NCBI RefSeq assembly: GCF_009826935.1
Contig: NZ_WUMN01000002.1
Location: 186,001 to 250,000 of the forward strand
Direction: 5' to 3'
DNA: 64,000 nucleotides
Origin: Flavobacterium sp. Sd200
GTDB taxonomy: Bacteria; Bacteroidota; Bacteroidia; Flavobacteriales; Flavobacteriaceae
Position numbers and translations under genes: made by a program. Shown here one piece after another: positions 7,959 through 15,748 of the stretch (the first letter of the stretch is position 1; each line of letters begins with the position of its first letter). The notes beneath the pieces are model-generated. The model was not told the DNA's origin. It worked only from the letters and a program-made list of their open reading frames with translations, and made no database searches.

Positions 7959-8114
7959 TTAAATTAAGTAGGCTTTTATAAAAGCAATTTTGTCGTTCTC
8001 AAAGGTAAAGTCAAACATCCCACCGATAACACCTTCAGGAAAATTACCTGCAAAATAGATTACTATAAAGCAAGCAGAGTATACATTACATAATGCCCAG
8101 TCTTGAATTTCCTG
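7959..8114 (-). pseudogene. C-terminal remnant of a SnoaL-like protein
   Basis: On the minus strand a frame is open from 8114 to a TAA at 7959-7961 and ends ...GNFPEGVIGGMFDFTFENDK then IAFIKAYLI. The GxFxFxFENDKI pattern is the C-terminal strand pair of SnoaL/NTF2-like proteins. There is no upstream start: an in-frame stop (8115-8117) precedes it, and the only internal ATG (8016-8018) lies in mid-domain. The upstream two thirds are not recognisable in any frame. I read it as a decayed gene; a frameshift within the window or a sequencing error could also explain it. Confidence 0.5.
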
Positions 8115-8187
8115 TTAAAGTCATATAACTTCCACATACATAATAGTATCTTTACAGAATTCGGGAAAAATTCTGGATATCCAAGCC

Positions 8188-8562
8188 ATGAATTATTTCC
8201 TTGTTCTTATCGCATGTATTGGTATATACGCAATTGTTAACTTTATGGTTAACAGACGCCTGCACCTTGCCTATAGAAAATCGCTGGCCTATTCCAAAAT
8301 TTTAGAAACAATATTATCTAATTATATTGAAAAAGGCTTTCAAACCATACAGATTTTTAAAGGAGTTAGTTTTGAGCTCTATTTGAGTAAAGTAAAATCG
8401 GATAGGCAAATACACCTATCCAAAAAAGCTTATGAGAGTTATTTAGAATTTAACCTTCTCAGAAGATTCAAATGTATCCGCTTTATTAATCAATATTCTT
8501 CCGAATTAAAAACGGTCATCATTGCTCTCGAAAAAAAATCAAGGCAGGTAACAGGCGACTGA
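8188..8562 (+). CDS. hypothetical protein with one N-terminal membrane segment
   Basis: 124 residues, not recognised. One hydrophobic helix (about 2-20, YFLVLIACIGIYAIVNFMV) is followed by a basic helical cytoplasmic part (RRLHLAYRKSLAYSKILE ... FELYLSKVKS). It stands alone: 240 bases downstream of the MazG-like gene (opposite strand), and separated from the desaturase by 221 bases with its own promoter. No motif allows a function to be assigned. Coding status rests on an uninterrupted frame with plausible composition. Confidence 0.55.
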   Translation: MNYFLVLIACIGIYAIVNFMVNRRLHLAYRKSLAYSKILETILSNYIEKGFQTIQIFKGVSFELYLSKVKSDRQIHLSKKAYESYLEFNLLRRFKCIRFINQYSSELKTVIIALEKKSRQVTGD

Positions 8563-8624
8563 CCTGTTGTATATATCTGTAATTTAAAACATAATCCAAA
8601 TCATGCACCTGTAATGAAATAGTT

Positions 8625-8661
8625 TTTGAACAATAAGAAGTAAAAAAATACGTTATCTTTG
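8625..8661 (+). promoter_or_regulatory. Bacteroidetes-type promoter for the desaturase gene
   Basis: A TATCTTTG -7 box (8654-8661) fits TAnnTTTG. A TTTG lies at 8625-8628, a rather long 25 bases upstream. Transcription from here would leave a leader of about 115-120 bases before the desaturase ATG at 8784. Confidence 0.5.
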
Positions 8662-8783
8662 TATACTCCAACAAAGGAACACTTCCGAAAAAATTATTGG
8701 AACTCCAATACTATAGAATGCCCTCTCACCGTCCTGTCTCATTGATTGCATAGTGAATTTAAGGTTGTAGCTATGTCGTTATC

Positions 8784-9887
8784 ATGACAAAACGTTTGAA
8801 ATTCCCTCCTAAATCCGCCTTTTTCACAGCAGTCAGGCAACGGGTAGATGCCCACTTTTCCGAAACAGGAAAGCATAAGCATGCTAACACTGCGATGTGG
8901 GTCAAAACCCTCATTTTTCTTGGCGGTTTCTTTGGGTGTTATGCACTGGTGATTTCCGGTGTTCTTCCATCCTTAGCCATGCTTGGCTGTGCCGTGCTTT
9001 TAGGAATGTTCAGTGCCTTTGTAGGCTTTAATATCTGCCACGATGCTATCCACGGTTCGTTTTCGGCCAATAAACACGTTAACAAAGCACTTGGCATGGT
9101 ATTCAACCTTTTGGGTGCCAGCCCTTACATCTGGAATATTTCCCATAATGGCATACACCATACTTTCACCAATATCCCCGGCCATGACGAAGACCTTGTT
9201 ATTGCCCCGGGGCTGATACGTATTGAAGAAGACGACCCCAAAAGAAAAATACAGCGCTTCCAGCATTGGTACGCATTTCCCCTTTATGGATTAGCCAGCC
9301 TGTCGTGGGTTTTTCGTAAGGATTTCATGAAGATATTCCAAAAGAAGATAGGACAGGTTGCCGTAAAGCACCCGGCAAAGGAATACTTTAATTTATTTGC
9401 CTCTAAGGGCTTATATTACTTTTTGTTCATAGTACTGCCATTACTTGTCCTGAACATTACCTGGTGGCAGTTTATCATTGGTTTTGTTGCCCTGCACCTG
9501 GCACAGGGACTCACCATGGGGCTTGTGTTCCAGCTGGCACATGTGGTAGAAGAAACGGATTTCCCTGATGCCAATACCACGGGTACAATGGAGGAAGCAT
9601 GGGCAGAACACCAAATGCGCACTACGGCTAACTTTTCCGCTGACTGCCGTATGGCAGCGTTCTTCCTTGGCGGGCTGAACAGGCAGATAGAGCATCATTT
9701 GTTCCCAAAAGTTTGCCATATACACTATGGCGAGATTGGTAAGATCGTAAAGCAGACCGCGCAGGAATACGGTTTACCCTATATTGAAAGCCCTACGTTC
9801 TTTTCTGCGATGCGCTCGCATTATCGTGTACTGAAAAAATTCGCACGTGAAGCTACCGCTTCAAAAGTTGGTTACAAAGCGGCTTAA
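8784..9887 (+). CDS. membrane fatty-acid desaturase
   Basis: 367 residues with all three histidine boxes of the integral-membrane di-iron desaturases: HDAIH (86-90), HNGIHH (121-126) and QIEHH (301-305). Four hydrophobic membrane spans lie around 41-80 and 210-245. The third box of form QxxHH is as in acyl-CoA/acyl-lipid desaturases of the DesA3/front-end type. It would introduce a double bond into membrane acyl chains using O2 and a ferredoxin or reductase partner. It starts a two-gene unit with the antiporter (9-base gap) and opens a run of genes that are often cold-induced in bacteria. Confidence 0.93.
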   Translation: MTKRLKFPPKSAFFTAVRQRVDAHFSETGKHKHANTAMWVKTLIFLGGFFGCYALVISGVLPSLAMLGCAVLLGMFSAFVGFNICHDAIHGSFSANKHVNKALGMVFNLLGASPYIWNISHNGIHHTFTNIPGHDEDLVIAPGLIRIEEDDPKRKIQRFQHWYAFPLYGLASLSWVFRKDFMKIFQKKIGQVAVKHPAKEYFNLFASKGLYYFLFIVLPLLVLNITWWQFIIGFVALHLAQGLTMGLVFQLAHVVEETDFPDANTTGTMEEAWAEHQMRTTANFSADCRMAAFFLGGLNRQIEHHLFPKVCHIHYGEIGKIVKQTAQEYGLPYIESPTFFSAMRSHYRVLKKFAREATASKVGYKAA

Positions 9888-9895
9888 ACACACCT

Positions 9896-11149
9896 ATGGA
9901 CCTGTTACAACTGATAACCCTGTTGCTGGTGATAAGCGCCGGTGTTTCCTATCTCAACCAGCGTTTTGTAAAACTGCCCGGCACCATAGGGGTGGTTGCC
10001 ATATCTGTGGTGGTCTCTATTGTTATTGTAGTAATCGGCAAAACCAATAATGAGCTTTCAGATAAGATTAGGAAAGTCTCAGCGAGTATGGATTTTTCAA
10101 GGATATTGCTCGATATCATGCTGGGTTTTTTGCTCTTTGCAAGCGCGCTCCATTTTGATTACCAGAAATTGCGCAAACAGCAGTGGCCTGTTTTTGTGTT
10201 GAGCACGTTGGGGGTTTTCATTTCGACGATTATTTTCGGGCTGTTGCTGTATTATCTGTGCAGCCTGTTCGGCATTGCGCTTCCGCTTGTGTACTGCTTT
10301 ATATTTGGCGCATTGATATCACCGACCGACCCCATAGCGGTAGGGGCAATACTGAAACATTCCAAAATATCCGAAAAGCTTTCAACTGTCATTGCGGGTG
10401 AGTCTTTGTTTAACGACGCTGTGGGCTTATTGCTTTTTGTATTGCTGCTGGAATTTGTGCAGCAACCCGAAGCCATGATAAGTATCGGCACAGTTGGCAG
10501 CTTATTACTGCATGAAATCCTCGGTGGGATAGCCATAGGGCTTTTAGCCGGATACAGCGGGTACAAACTGATAAAGTCGATAAAGGACTTCCAGACCATT
10601 CTGTTGTTATCCGTGGCTTTGGTCTTAGGTATATCGTTCCTTGCCAATTACTTCCATGCCTCCATACCGCTTGCGGCGGTTTCGGCCGGCCTTATCATCG
10701 GCAATAACAGCTTCCATACCGATAAAGTATCAGACGATTTCCTGCTAAAGATGTGGAAAATGATCGACGAGGTGCTCAATACCATACTTTTTGTGATGAT
10801 CGGCCTGCAACTGGTCGCCATGCCATTTTTAGAGGAATACTGGCTGCTTGGCCTTTTTTCCATAATTATTATACTGATCGCACGCACCGTCAGCGTTTCA
10901 TTGCCTGCACTGTTCCTTTTGGGTAAGCTGAACGTAAACAATGTACTTATACTGGCCTGGGCAGGCCTGCGCGGCGGAATTTCTATTGCCATGGCCTTGT
11001 CGCTTCCCGATTCGCAATATAAGGAAGGCATACTTTCAGGATGCTATTTTATTGTGTTGTTTTCTACTATAGGCCAGGGCTTGTCCATCAATACGCTGAT
11101 TGCCGCCCTTGACCGCAAAGCCCTAAAAAGGCAGGCAAAGCGATCTTAA
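9896..11149 (+). CDS. CPA1-type sodium(potassium)/proton antiporter
   Basis: 417 residues, strongly hydrophobic with about 12 membrane spans. The ion-binding region of the CPA1 family is present: ISPTDPIAVGAIL (about 141-153) and, in the next helices, GESLFNDAVGLLLF (about 167-180, with the conserved Asn-Asp). A late WAGLRGGISIAMAL helix (about 354-367) is also characteristic. These carriers exchange Na+ or K+ for H+ across the inner membrane to control pH and salt. No C-terminal TrkA domain. Cotranscribed with the desaturase, suggesting membrane and ion homeostasis are adjusted together. Confidence 0.92.
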   Translation: MDLLQLITLLLVISAGVSYLNQRFVKLPGTIGVVAISVVVSIVIVVIGKTNNELSDKIRKVSASMDFSRILLDIMLGFLLFASALHFDYQKLRKQQWPVFVLSTLGVFISTIIFGLLLYYLCSLFGIALPLVYCFIFGALISPTDPIAVGAILKHSKISEKLSTVIAGESLFNDAVGLLLFVLLLEFVQQPEAMISIGTVGSLLLHEILGGIAIGLLAGYSGYKLIKSIKDFQTILLLSVALVLGISFLANYFHASIPLAAVSAGLIIGNNSFHTDKVSDDFLLKMWKMIDEVLNTILFVMIGLQLVAMPFLEEYWLLGLFSIIIILIARTVSVSLPALFLLGKLNVNNVLILAWAGLRGGISIAMALSLPDSQYKEGILSGCYFIVLFSTIGQGLSINTLIAALDRKALKRQAKRS

Positions 11150-11229
11150 AAAAAATCTATTTTATTGATTTTCAATTTTTTATTTTGAAAGTTTTCCAGA
11201 TAAACAGGCGCTGCTAATTATATTTAGCT

Positions 11230-11237
11230 TACCTTTG
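11230..11237 (+). promoter_or_regulatory. -7 box for the RRM-protein gene
   Basis: TACCTTTG matches TAnnTTTG, leaving a leader of about 120 bases before the ATG at 11364. The leader starts with a short hairpin (ATTGG/CCAAT, 11244-11260). No good TTTG element at the usual distance was seen. Confidence 0.45.
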
Positions 11238-11363
11238 ACCCATATTGGTTCTCTGCCAATGCTCACGCTGATAAGCAAATTTGTCCATCTTGTAAAATTT
11301 GTCCTTTCTTACTCTTCAGTTCAGGCGTTTCAGTTGCCTTATTTAATTTAAACAATTTACATT

Positions 11364-11675
11364 ATGAACATTTATGTAGCAAACCTGGGGTATGGTACCT
11401 CAGAAAGTCAGGTGCGCGATGCTTTCGCTGCCTACGGAGAAGTAACTTCCGTAAAATTAATCATTGACCAGGTTAGTGGCCGCGCTAAAGGATTTGGTTT
11501 TGTAGAAATGCCAAACACTTCTGAAGCGGAAACAGCGATTGAAGAACTGAACAATTCAAAGCTGGACAGCCAGGTGATTGTGGTGAATGAAGCCCGCCCT
11601 AAACCGGCAAATTCAGGTTTTGGTTCTAACCGCGGAGGCGGTGGCTATTCAAGGTCTAACGACAGAAGATACTAA
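11364..11675 (+). CDS. single-RRM RNA-binding protein
   Basis: 103 residues. One RNA-recognition motif covers residues 1-78, with RNP2 (IYVANL, 3-8) and RNP1 (KGFGFVEM, near 49-56), the latter with both aromatic contacts. A Gly/Arg/Ser-rich tail follows (GFGSNRGGGGYSRSNDRRY). Bacterial proteins of this type resemble cyanobacterial Rbp proteins and are usually cold-induced RNA chaperones. It stands alone between two intergenic regions of over 210 bases and ends at a clear terminator (11692-11721). The long leader is consistent with post-transcriptional temperature control, which is inferred. Confidence 0.92.
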   Translation: MNIYVANLGYGTSESQVRDAFAAYGEVTSVKLIIDQVSGRAKGFGFVEMPNTSEAETAIEELNNSKLDSQVIVVNEARPKPANSGFGSNRGGGGYSRSNDRRY

Positions 11676-11691
11676 ACTCATGTATATAGAT

Positions 11692-11721
11692 AAGAATGGC
11701 TTAGGCCATTCTTGTTTTTTT
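11692..11721 (+). terminator. rho-independent terminator of the RRM gene
   Basis: Stem AAGAATGGC (11692-11700) and GCCATTCTT (11705-11713) around a TTAG loop, followed after one G by seven T residues. Confidence 0.85.
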
Positions 11722-11891
11722 CTGCCTTTTGAATTTTCTATTCCTATAATAGTGACAGTTTTTGTTTATAAAATTCATCTGGTATTGAACGGGCGCTGCC
11801 CGGATTTATTCCCCGCATCGTACCATCCCGAGAATTTCAGGCCTTAAATAACCTTTTGGTATTTAGGCTACTACTTTAAACAAAAGCCTTT

Positions 11892-13022
11892 ATGGCACAC
11901 TTTATCATGACATTTGAAAATTTAAATATTTCAGCTCCCATACTTAAAGCTTTGGGGCAACAAAATTATACAATACCAACTCCCATACAAGGGCAGGCCA
12001 TACCGGTAATCCTTTCAGGTAAAGACCTGATAGGCTGCGCCCAGACCGGCACGGGTAAAACCGCTGCCTTTGCAATCCCTATTTTACAACAACTGGCAGG
12101 CAGGCCGGCAAAAAAGCCAAAAGCCATAAGGTCGCTTATACTTACGCCCACGCGTGAACTGGCAATACAGATAAGCGATAACTTTACCGCTTATGGGCAA
12201 CATCTTACCTTAAAGCATACAGCCATTTACGGGGGCGTATCGCAATTCCACCAGGTTAAGGCATTGCGTAACGGCATTGATATATTGATCGCCACGCCCG
12301 GCAGGTTGCTGGATTTACTACAACAACAATACATAGACCTTTCTAACCTTGAAATATTTGTACTGGACGAGGCAGACAGTATGCTCGACCTGGGCTTTGT
12401 ACGTGATGTAAAAAAGATCATTACAAAGTTACCAACTAAAAGGCAAACCCTGTTTTTCTCGGCGACTATGCCTAATGCCATACAACAATTGGCTGACAGC
12501 CTGCTTAAAAACCCTGAATACGTAAGTGTAGCCCCAGTATCTTCCGCTGCAAAAACCGTAAGCCAGAGCGTTTACTTTGTAGATAAAAGGGATAAAGAAA
12601 AATTGCTGACGCATATTCTTAGTGATATAGGAATTTCTCGTTCGCTGGTATTTACGCGCACCAAGCGTGGCGCTGACCAGCTGGTAAAGCTTCTTGTAAA
12701 AGAAGGCATATTTGCGGCAGCCATTCACGGTAACAAGTCGCAGAATGCCAGGCAAAAAGCATTGCAGGGTTTTAAGGTAAACCAGCTTCGCGTCCTTGTG
12801 GCTACCGACATTGCAGCACGTGGCATTGACATTGACGAACTTCCACACGTGATTAATTTTGACCTGCCCGATGTGCCGGAAACCTATGTACACCGCATTG
12901 GCCGTACAGGTCGTGGCGGTAATAGCGGCACGGCGGTATCCTTTTGTGGCACGGAAGAAAAAGCAGACCTGAGAAGCATCGAAAAACTCATTGGCTTTAA
13001 GCTGGCGGTTTCCGCTTTGTAA
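11892..13022 (+). CDS. DEAD-box RNA helicase (RhlE-like)
   Basis: 376 residues with the full DEAD-box core: Q motif ([10 protein letters not shown]), motif I AQTGTGKT, Ia [20 protein letters not shown], and the C-terminal half with [11 protein letters not shown] (motif V) and [10 protein letters not shown] (motif VI). The C-terminal extension is very short, as in minimal RhlE-type enzymes. It unwinds short RNA duplexes in ribosome assembly and mRNA turnover. Two starts are possible, 11892 or Met6 at 11907 (MTFENLNI); the second fits the usual family N-terminus. It lies directly after the RRM gene, and such pairs commonly act together at low temperature. Confidence 0.93.
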   Translation: MAHFIMTFENLNISAPILKALGQQNYTIPTPIQGQAIPVILSGKDLIGCAQTGTGKTAAFAIPILQQLAGRPAKKPKAIRSLILTPTRELAIQISDNFTAYGQHLTLKHTAIYGGVSQFHQVKALRNGIDILIATPGRLLDLLQQQYIDLSNLEIFVLDEADSMLDLGFVRDVKKIITKLPTKRQTLFFSATMPNAIQQLADSLLKNPEYVSVAPVSSAAKTVSQSVYFVDKRDKEKLLTHILSDIGISRSLVFTRTKRGADQLVKLLVKEGIFAAAIHGNKSQNARQKALQGFKVNQLRVLVATDIAARGIDIDELPHVINFDLPDVPETYVHRIGRTGRGGNSGTAVSFCGTEEKADLRSIEKLIGFKLAVSAL

Positions 13023-13093
13023 CCTCTTCAGCCAATCAAATCAAGGCACCAGGCAATAATACAGTATTTCACTTTTAAAATCATTTATATACG

Positions 13094-13351
13094 ATGGCAG
13101 ATTCTTTTTTTAAGAAAGAAAACAACAAGAAAAAGACCCTGATAAAAAAACAGAAGGCGCAAAAGCGACAGGACAGGAAAACGAGCAATAATAAAGGCAA
13201 AGGCTTTGAAAGCATGATTGTTTATGTAGATGCAAACGGGCATTTTACAAATACACCGCCGGAAAAGCAACTCGCGGAGGATGCCGATAAAAAGAGCATG
13301 CCCGGGCAACGCATACAACGTTTCAAACAAAACGAGCGAAACGCCAAATAA
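13094..13351 (+). CDS. basic protein resembling a cold-shock protein N-terminus without the cold-shock domain
   Basis: 85 residues. MADSFFKKENNKKKTLIKKQ and the following Lys/Arg-rich segment, the NNKGKGFESMIVYVDANGH stretch and TNTPPEKQ match, from memory of the family, the N-terminal extension that precedes the cold-shock domain in many Bacteroidetes CspA-like proteins. Here the protein ends before any KGFGFI-type RNP motif. It follows the helicase by 71 bases and precedes a small unknown gene. It is probably nucleic-acid binding through its basic N-terminus. It could be a truncated paralogue or a genuine stand-alone family member. Confidence 0.75.
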   Translation: MADSFFKKENNKKKTLIKKQKAQKRQDRKTSNNKGKGFESMIVYVDANGHFTNTPPEKQLAEDADKKSMPGQRIQRFKQNERNAK

Positions 13352-13416
13352 TAAACTCCGTTTACGCCAGCTCATTCATTTTCTGATTGCGCCGTTTACA
13401 TTAAAAACGATTAACA

Positions 13417-13659
13417 ATGGCAGATCTAAAGACTAAAATAACGTTTGTAAATGGTGAAACACTTTTTACAACACATCAGGTTTACAACCTGGTGGGCAAC
13501 AGGGAAGACAGTACCATAACTTTTAAAAGGAATAAAACCCTTTGGCTTGAAGGGACTGAATACAAAGTACTACATGTTGAATTTGTAGTTTTTGAGCGTG
13601 AAGAAAATGGCGTTACCTGTGAAGCACTGATACATATTCTCCCTATTAATAATCAATAA
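13417..13659 (+). CDS. hypothetical small protein
   Basis: 80 residues, not recognised. No signal peptide or membrane helix. The alternating pattern (KITFVNGETLFTTHQVYNLV, TITFKRNKTLWLEGTEYKVL, HVEFVVFE) predicts an all-beta domain. It lies 65 bases after the small basic protein and ends before a terminator at 13721-13752, so it closes the putative cold-adaptation run. Function unknown. Confidence 0.6.
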   Translation: MADLKTKITFVNGETLFTTHQVYNLVGNREDSTITFKRNKTLWLEGTEYKVLHVEFVVFEREENGVTCEALIHILPINNQ

Positions 13660-13720
13660 ATAATGATAGGGCAGTATTAAGATTATGGGATACATGATTA
13701 AGATTGAAGTGCTCTTCAAT

Positions 13721-13752
13721 AAAAAAAACTCGCGCCACCGGTGCGGGTTTTT
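13721..13752 (+). terminator. rho-independent terminator
   Basis: A-tract and stem AAAACTCGC (13725-13733) pairing with GCGGGTTTT (13743-13751, one G-T pair), nine-base loop, then T residues. Ends the unit of the 80-residue protein. Confidence 0.75.
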
Positions 13753-13875
13753 CATTTAAGGACAGATTCTTATTTACACTATCTGTTTCAAACCAATAAA
13801 TTTAACCCTCATTAAAACCGTAAAAAGAATACAACAACAGAGGATTTGTATTAACACCCACGCTTCAAATTGGGA

Positions 13876-13883
13876 GAACTTTG
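13876..13883 (+). promoter_or_regulatory. -7-like box for the SDR operon
   Basis: GAACTTTG matches xAnnTTTG. It lies 26 bases before the ATG at 13909 and downstream of the longer in-frame start at 13870, so it argues for the shorter protein. Confidence 0.4.
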
Positions 13884-13908
13884 CACCGTAAACATAAAAC
13901 ATCAGAAA

Positions 13909-14724
13909 ATGAAAAAAGTGATTTTGATTACAGGTGCCAGTTCCGGTATGGGAAAAGAAACGGCCATACACCTTATACAACAAGGGCACATTGTGTATGC
14001 GGTAGCCCGACGTATCGAACAAATGCAGGATTTAGAGCGTTTGGGAGGCCATCCCCTAAAAATGGATGTTACCTCAGAAACTGACATAGAGCGTGTTGTT
14101 GATACCATTATAAAGGAGCAGGGACGCATTGACGTACTTTGGAACAATGCAGGTTACGGACTTTACGGCGCTGTTGAAGATGTATCCCTTGAGGAAGCCC
14201 GTAAACAAATGGAGGTAAACGTATTTGGTATTGCTGCCATGGTTCAAAAAGTAGTACCGTATATGAGGGCTGCAAAGTCAGGCACTGTAATCAATACCTC
14301 TTCAATGGGCGGTAAAATGTATTTTCCTATGGGCGCTTGGTACCATGCGAGCAAGCATGCCGTAGAAGGGCTGAGTGACTGCCTCAGGTTGGAACTGAAA
14401 CCGTTTAACATTAATGTCGTGGTACTGGAGCCCGGTTTCATCGCCACAGAATTTGGTTCTGTATTGCTGGAAGGCTTTTCAAGAATTTCGAAAAACAGCG
14501 CTTACCGCAATATGATGGATAAAATTATTGAGGGAACTAAAAAAGCCGCCGAGGGTAACGGTTCGTCTAAGCCGGAAGTAATATCTAAGACCATATCTGC
14601 GATCGTAAACAGCCGCAAACCCAAAACCCGTTACCGCGTTGGAAAATTTGCCAAGCCTATGGTATGGATGCGTGTGTACCTTGGAGATGCACTTTTCGAC
14701 AAGATTGTAATGAGCCAGATGTAA
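13909..14724 (+). CDS. short-chain dehydrogenase/reductase
   Basis: Start chosen at 13909 (MKKVILITG), because the glycine motif normally lies within ten residues of the start and a -7 box overlaps the upstream alternative. That gives 271 residues. TGASSGMG at 8-15, NNAG (79-82), Ser132, Tyr145 and Lys149 (YHASK) form the classical SDR set. The C-terminal extension (residues about 195-271) is longer than in the SDR at 6092, as in the retinol-dehydrogenase-like or DltE-like SDR subgroup. First of four closely spaced genes ending with an AraC regulator. Confidence 0.9.
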   Translation: MKKVILITGASSGMGKETAIHLIQQGHIVYAVARRIEQMQDLERLGGHPLKMDVTSETDIERVVDTIIKEQGRIDVLWNNAGYGLYGAVEDVSLEEARKQMEVNVFGIAAMVQKVVPYMRAAKSGTVINTSSMGGKMYFPMGAWYHASKHAVEGLSDCLRLELKPFNINVVVLEPGFIATEFGSVLLEGFSRISKNSAYRNMMDKIIEGTKKAAEGNGSSKPEVISKTISAIVNSRKPKTRYRVGKFAKPMVWMRVYLGDALFDKIVMSQM

Positions 14725-14752
14725 TTAATAGTTAACTTTAAATTTCAATATA

Positions 14753-15193
14753 ATGAAAAAGCTAAGCTTGTATTTGTTGCTCCTATTGTTTACAGTGGGT
14801 AAGACTTTTGCCCAAACGGGAGAAAATGCTATTATTGGCATATGGGAATCCGATAAAAAGGATGTCCGTATGGAGATTTACAAAGAGAATGGGAAATACT
14901 ACGGGAAGTATCTTTGGGGTGCTCAGATTGTGGAAAAAGATGGGGTTACCTCAAAAAAAGATAGCAAAAACCCCGAACCGAAATTGCGGACAAGGAATCT
15001 TATAGGCATTGTTAGCCTTACCGGGTTAACATGGGACGATGGGGAGTATGTAGACGGAAAAATTTATAATGCACCCAGTGGCGAATATTATAAATGTAAG
15101 GCATGGATGAAAGACGGTAAAATGAATTTACGCGGTTATATGGGCATTTCGTTGCTGGGGCAGACCGCTACGTTTCATCGCTACAAACCTTAA
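14753..15193 (+). CDS. DUF2147 family secreted protein
   Basis: 146 residues with a cleavable signal peptide (MKKLSLYLLLLLFTVGKTFAQ). The mature part has the DUF2147 hallmarks: IIGIWESDKKDVRMEIYKEN, GKYYGKYLWG, RTRNLIGIVSLTGLTWDDGEY and the final LRGYMGISLLGQTATFHR. The family is a small periplasmic lipocalin-like barrel of unknown function. It lies 28 bases after the SDR and 29 before the next gene, so is probably cotranscribed. Confidence 0.88.
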   Translation: MKKLSLYLLLLLFTVGKTFAQTGENAIIGIWESDKKDVRMEIYKENGKYYGKYLWGAQIVEKDGVTSKKDSKNPEPKLRTRNLIGIVSLTGLTWDDGEYVDGKIYNAPSGEYYKCKAWMKDGKMNLRGYMGISLLGQTATFHRYKP

Positions 15194-15222
15194 AGAATCA
15201 GCATAATCTCATACCAAATACT

Positions 15223-15744
15223 ATGGACTTCTTTCAAAATACCATGAACTGGATAAAGGGCGAACTACTGGAAGCCGGGCTGATCCTTACCTTTGGGATA
15301 GTAACTGTTATAGCAGGCATTTTGTTTTTCAGGCTTGGGGCAACCCCGGCGGCTAAGGCATTGTTGTGGCCGCTAATTGTAACGGGTATTATTTATGCGG
15401 CAATTGGCAGCGGCATGCTGTACTCCAACAAAAAGAGGATGGCAGAATTCCCTGAACACTATAAAACCAACCGAAAGGAGTTTATTGTATCAGAGAAAAA
15501 ACGTGTGGAAGATTTTCAATACGGCTATACCGTTTCTAAAGTTGTTGCTACGCTATTTTTTGTGACAACCCTGCTACTTTTTTGGTTTTCTAAAAACCCA
15601 TTTTGGCAGGGTATTGGGATAGGCCTGGCGTATTTTGGTTTAGCGGGGCTGGTGGTCGATTATTTTTCACAGGAGCGTGCAAATGCCTATTATGCCGAAA
15701 TTGTAAAGGCTGCTGATTTAAAGGCGCTCTATATTAAACGATAA
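15223..15744 (+). CDS. hypothetical four-span membrane protein
   Basis: 173 residues, not recognised by family. Hydrophobic segments are near 17-35 (AGLILTFGIVTVIAGILFF), 45-65, 105-122 (VVATLFFVTTLLLFWF) and 128-146. A charged cytoplasmic loop (NKKRMAEFPEHYKTNRKEFI) lies between spans 2 and 3. Four bases separate it from the AraC gene downstream. It may be the membrane component of the SDR/DUF2147/AraC unit; no function can be stated. Confidence 0.7.
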   Translation: MDFFQNTMNWIKGELLEAGLILTFGIVTVIAGILFFRLGATPAAKALLWPLIVTGIIYAAIGSGMLYSNKKRMAEFPEHYKTNRKEFIVSEKKRVEDFQYGYTVSKVVATLFFVTTLLLFWFSKNPFWQGIGIGLAYFGLAGLVVDYFSQERANAYYAEIVKAADLKALYIKR

Positions 15745-15748
15745 ACAG

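Noticed and set aside
13870..13908. Longer N-terminus of the second SDR
   Set aside because: A -7-like box lies inside it and the Rossmann motif would be pushed unusually far from the start.
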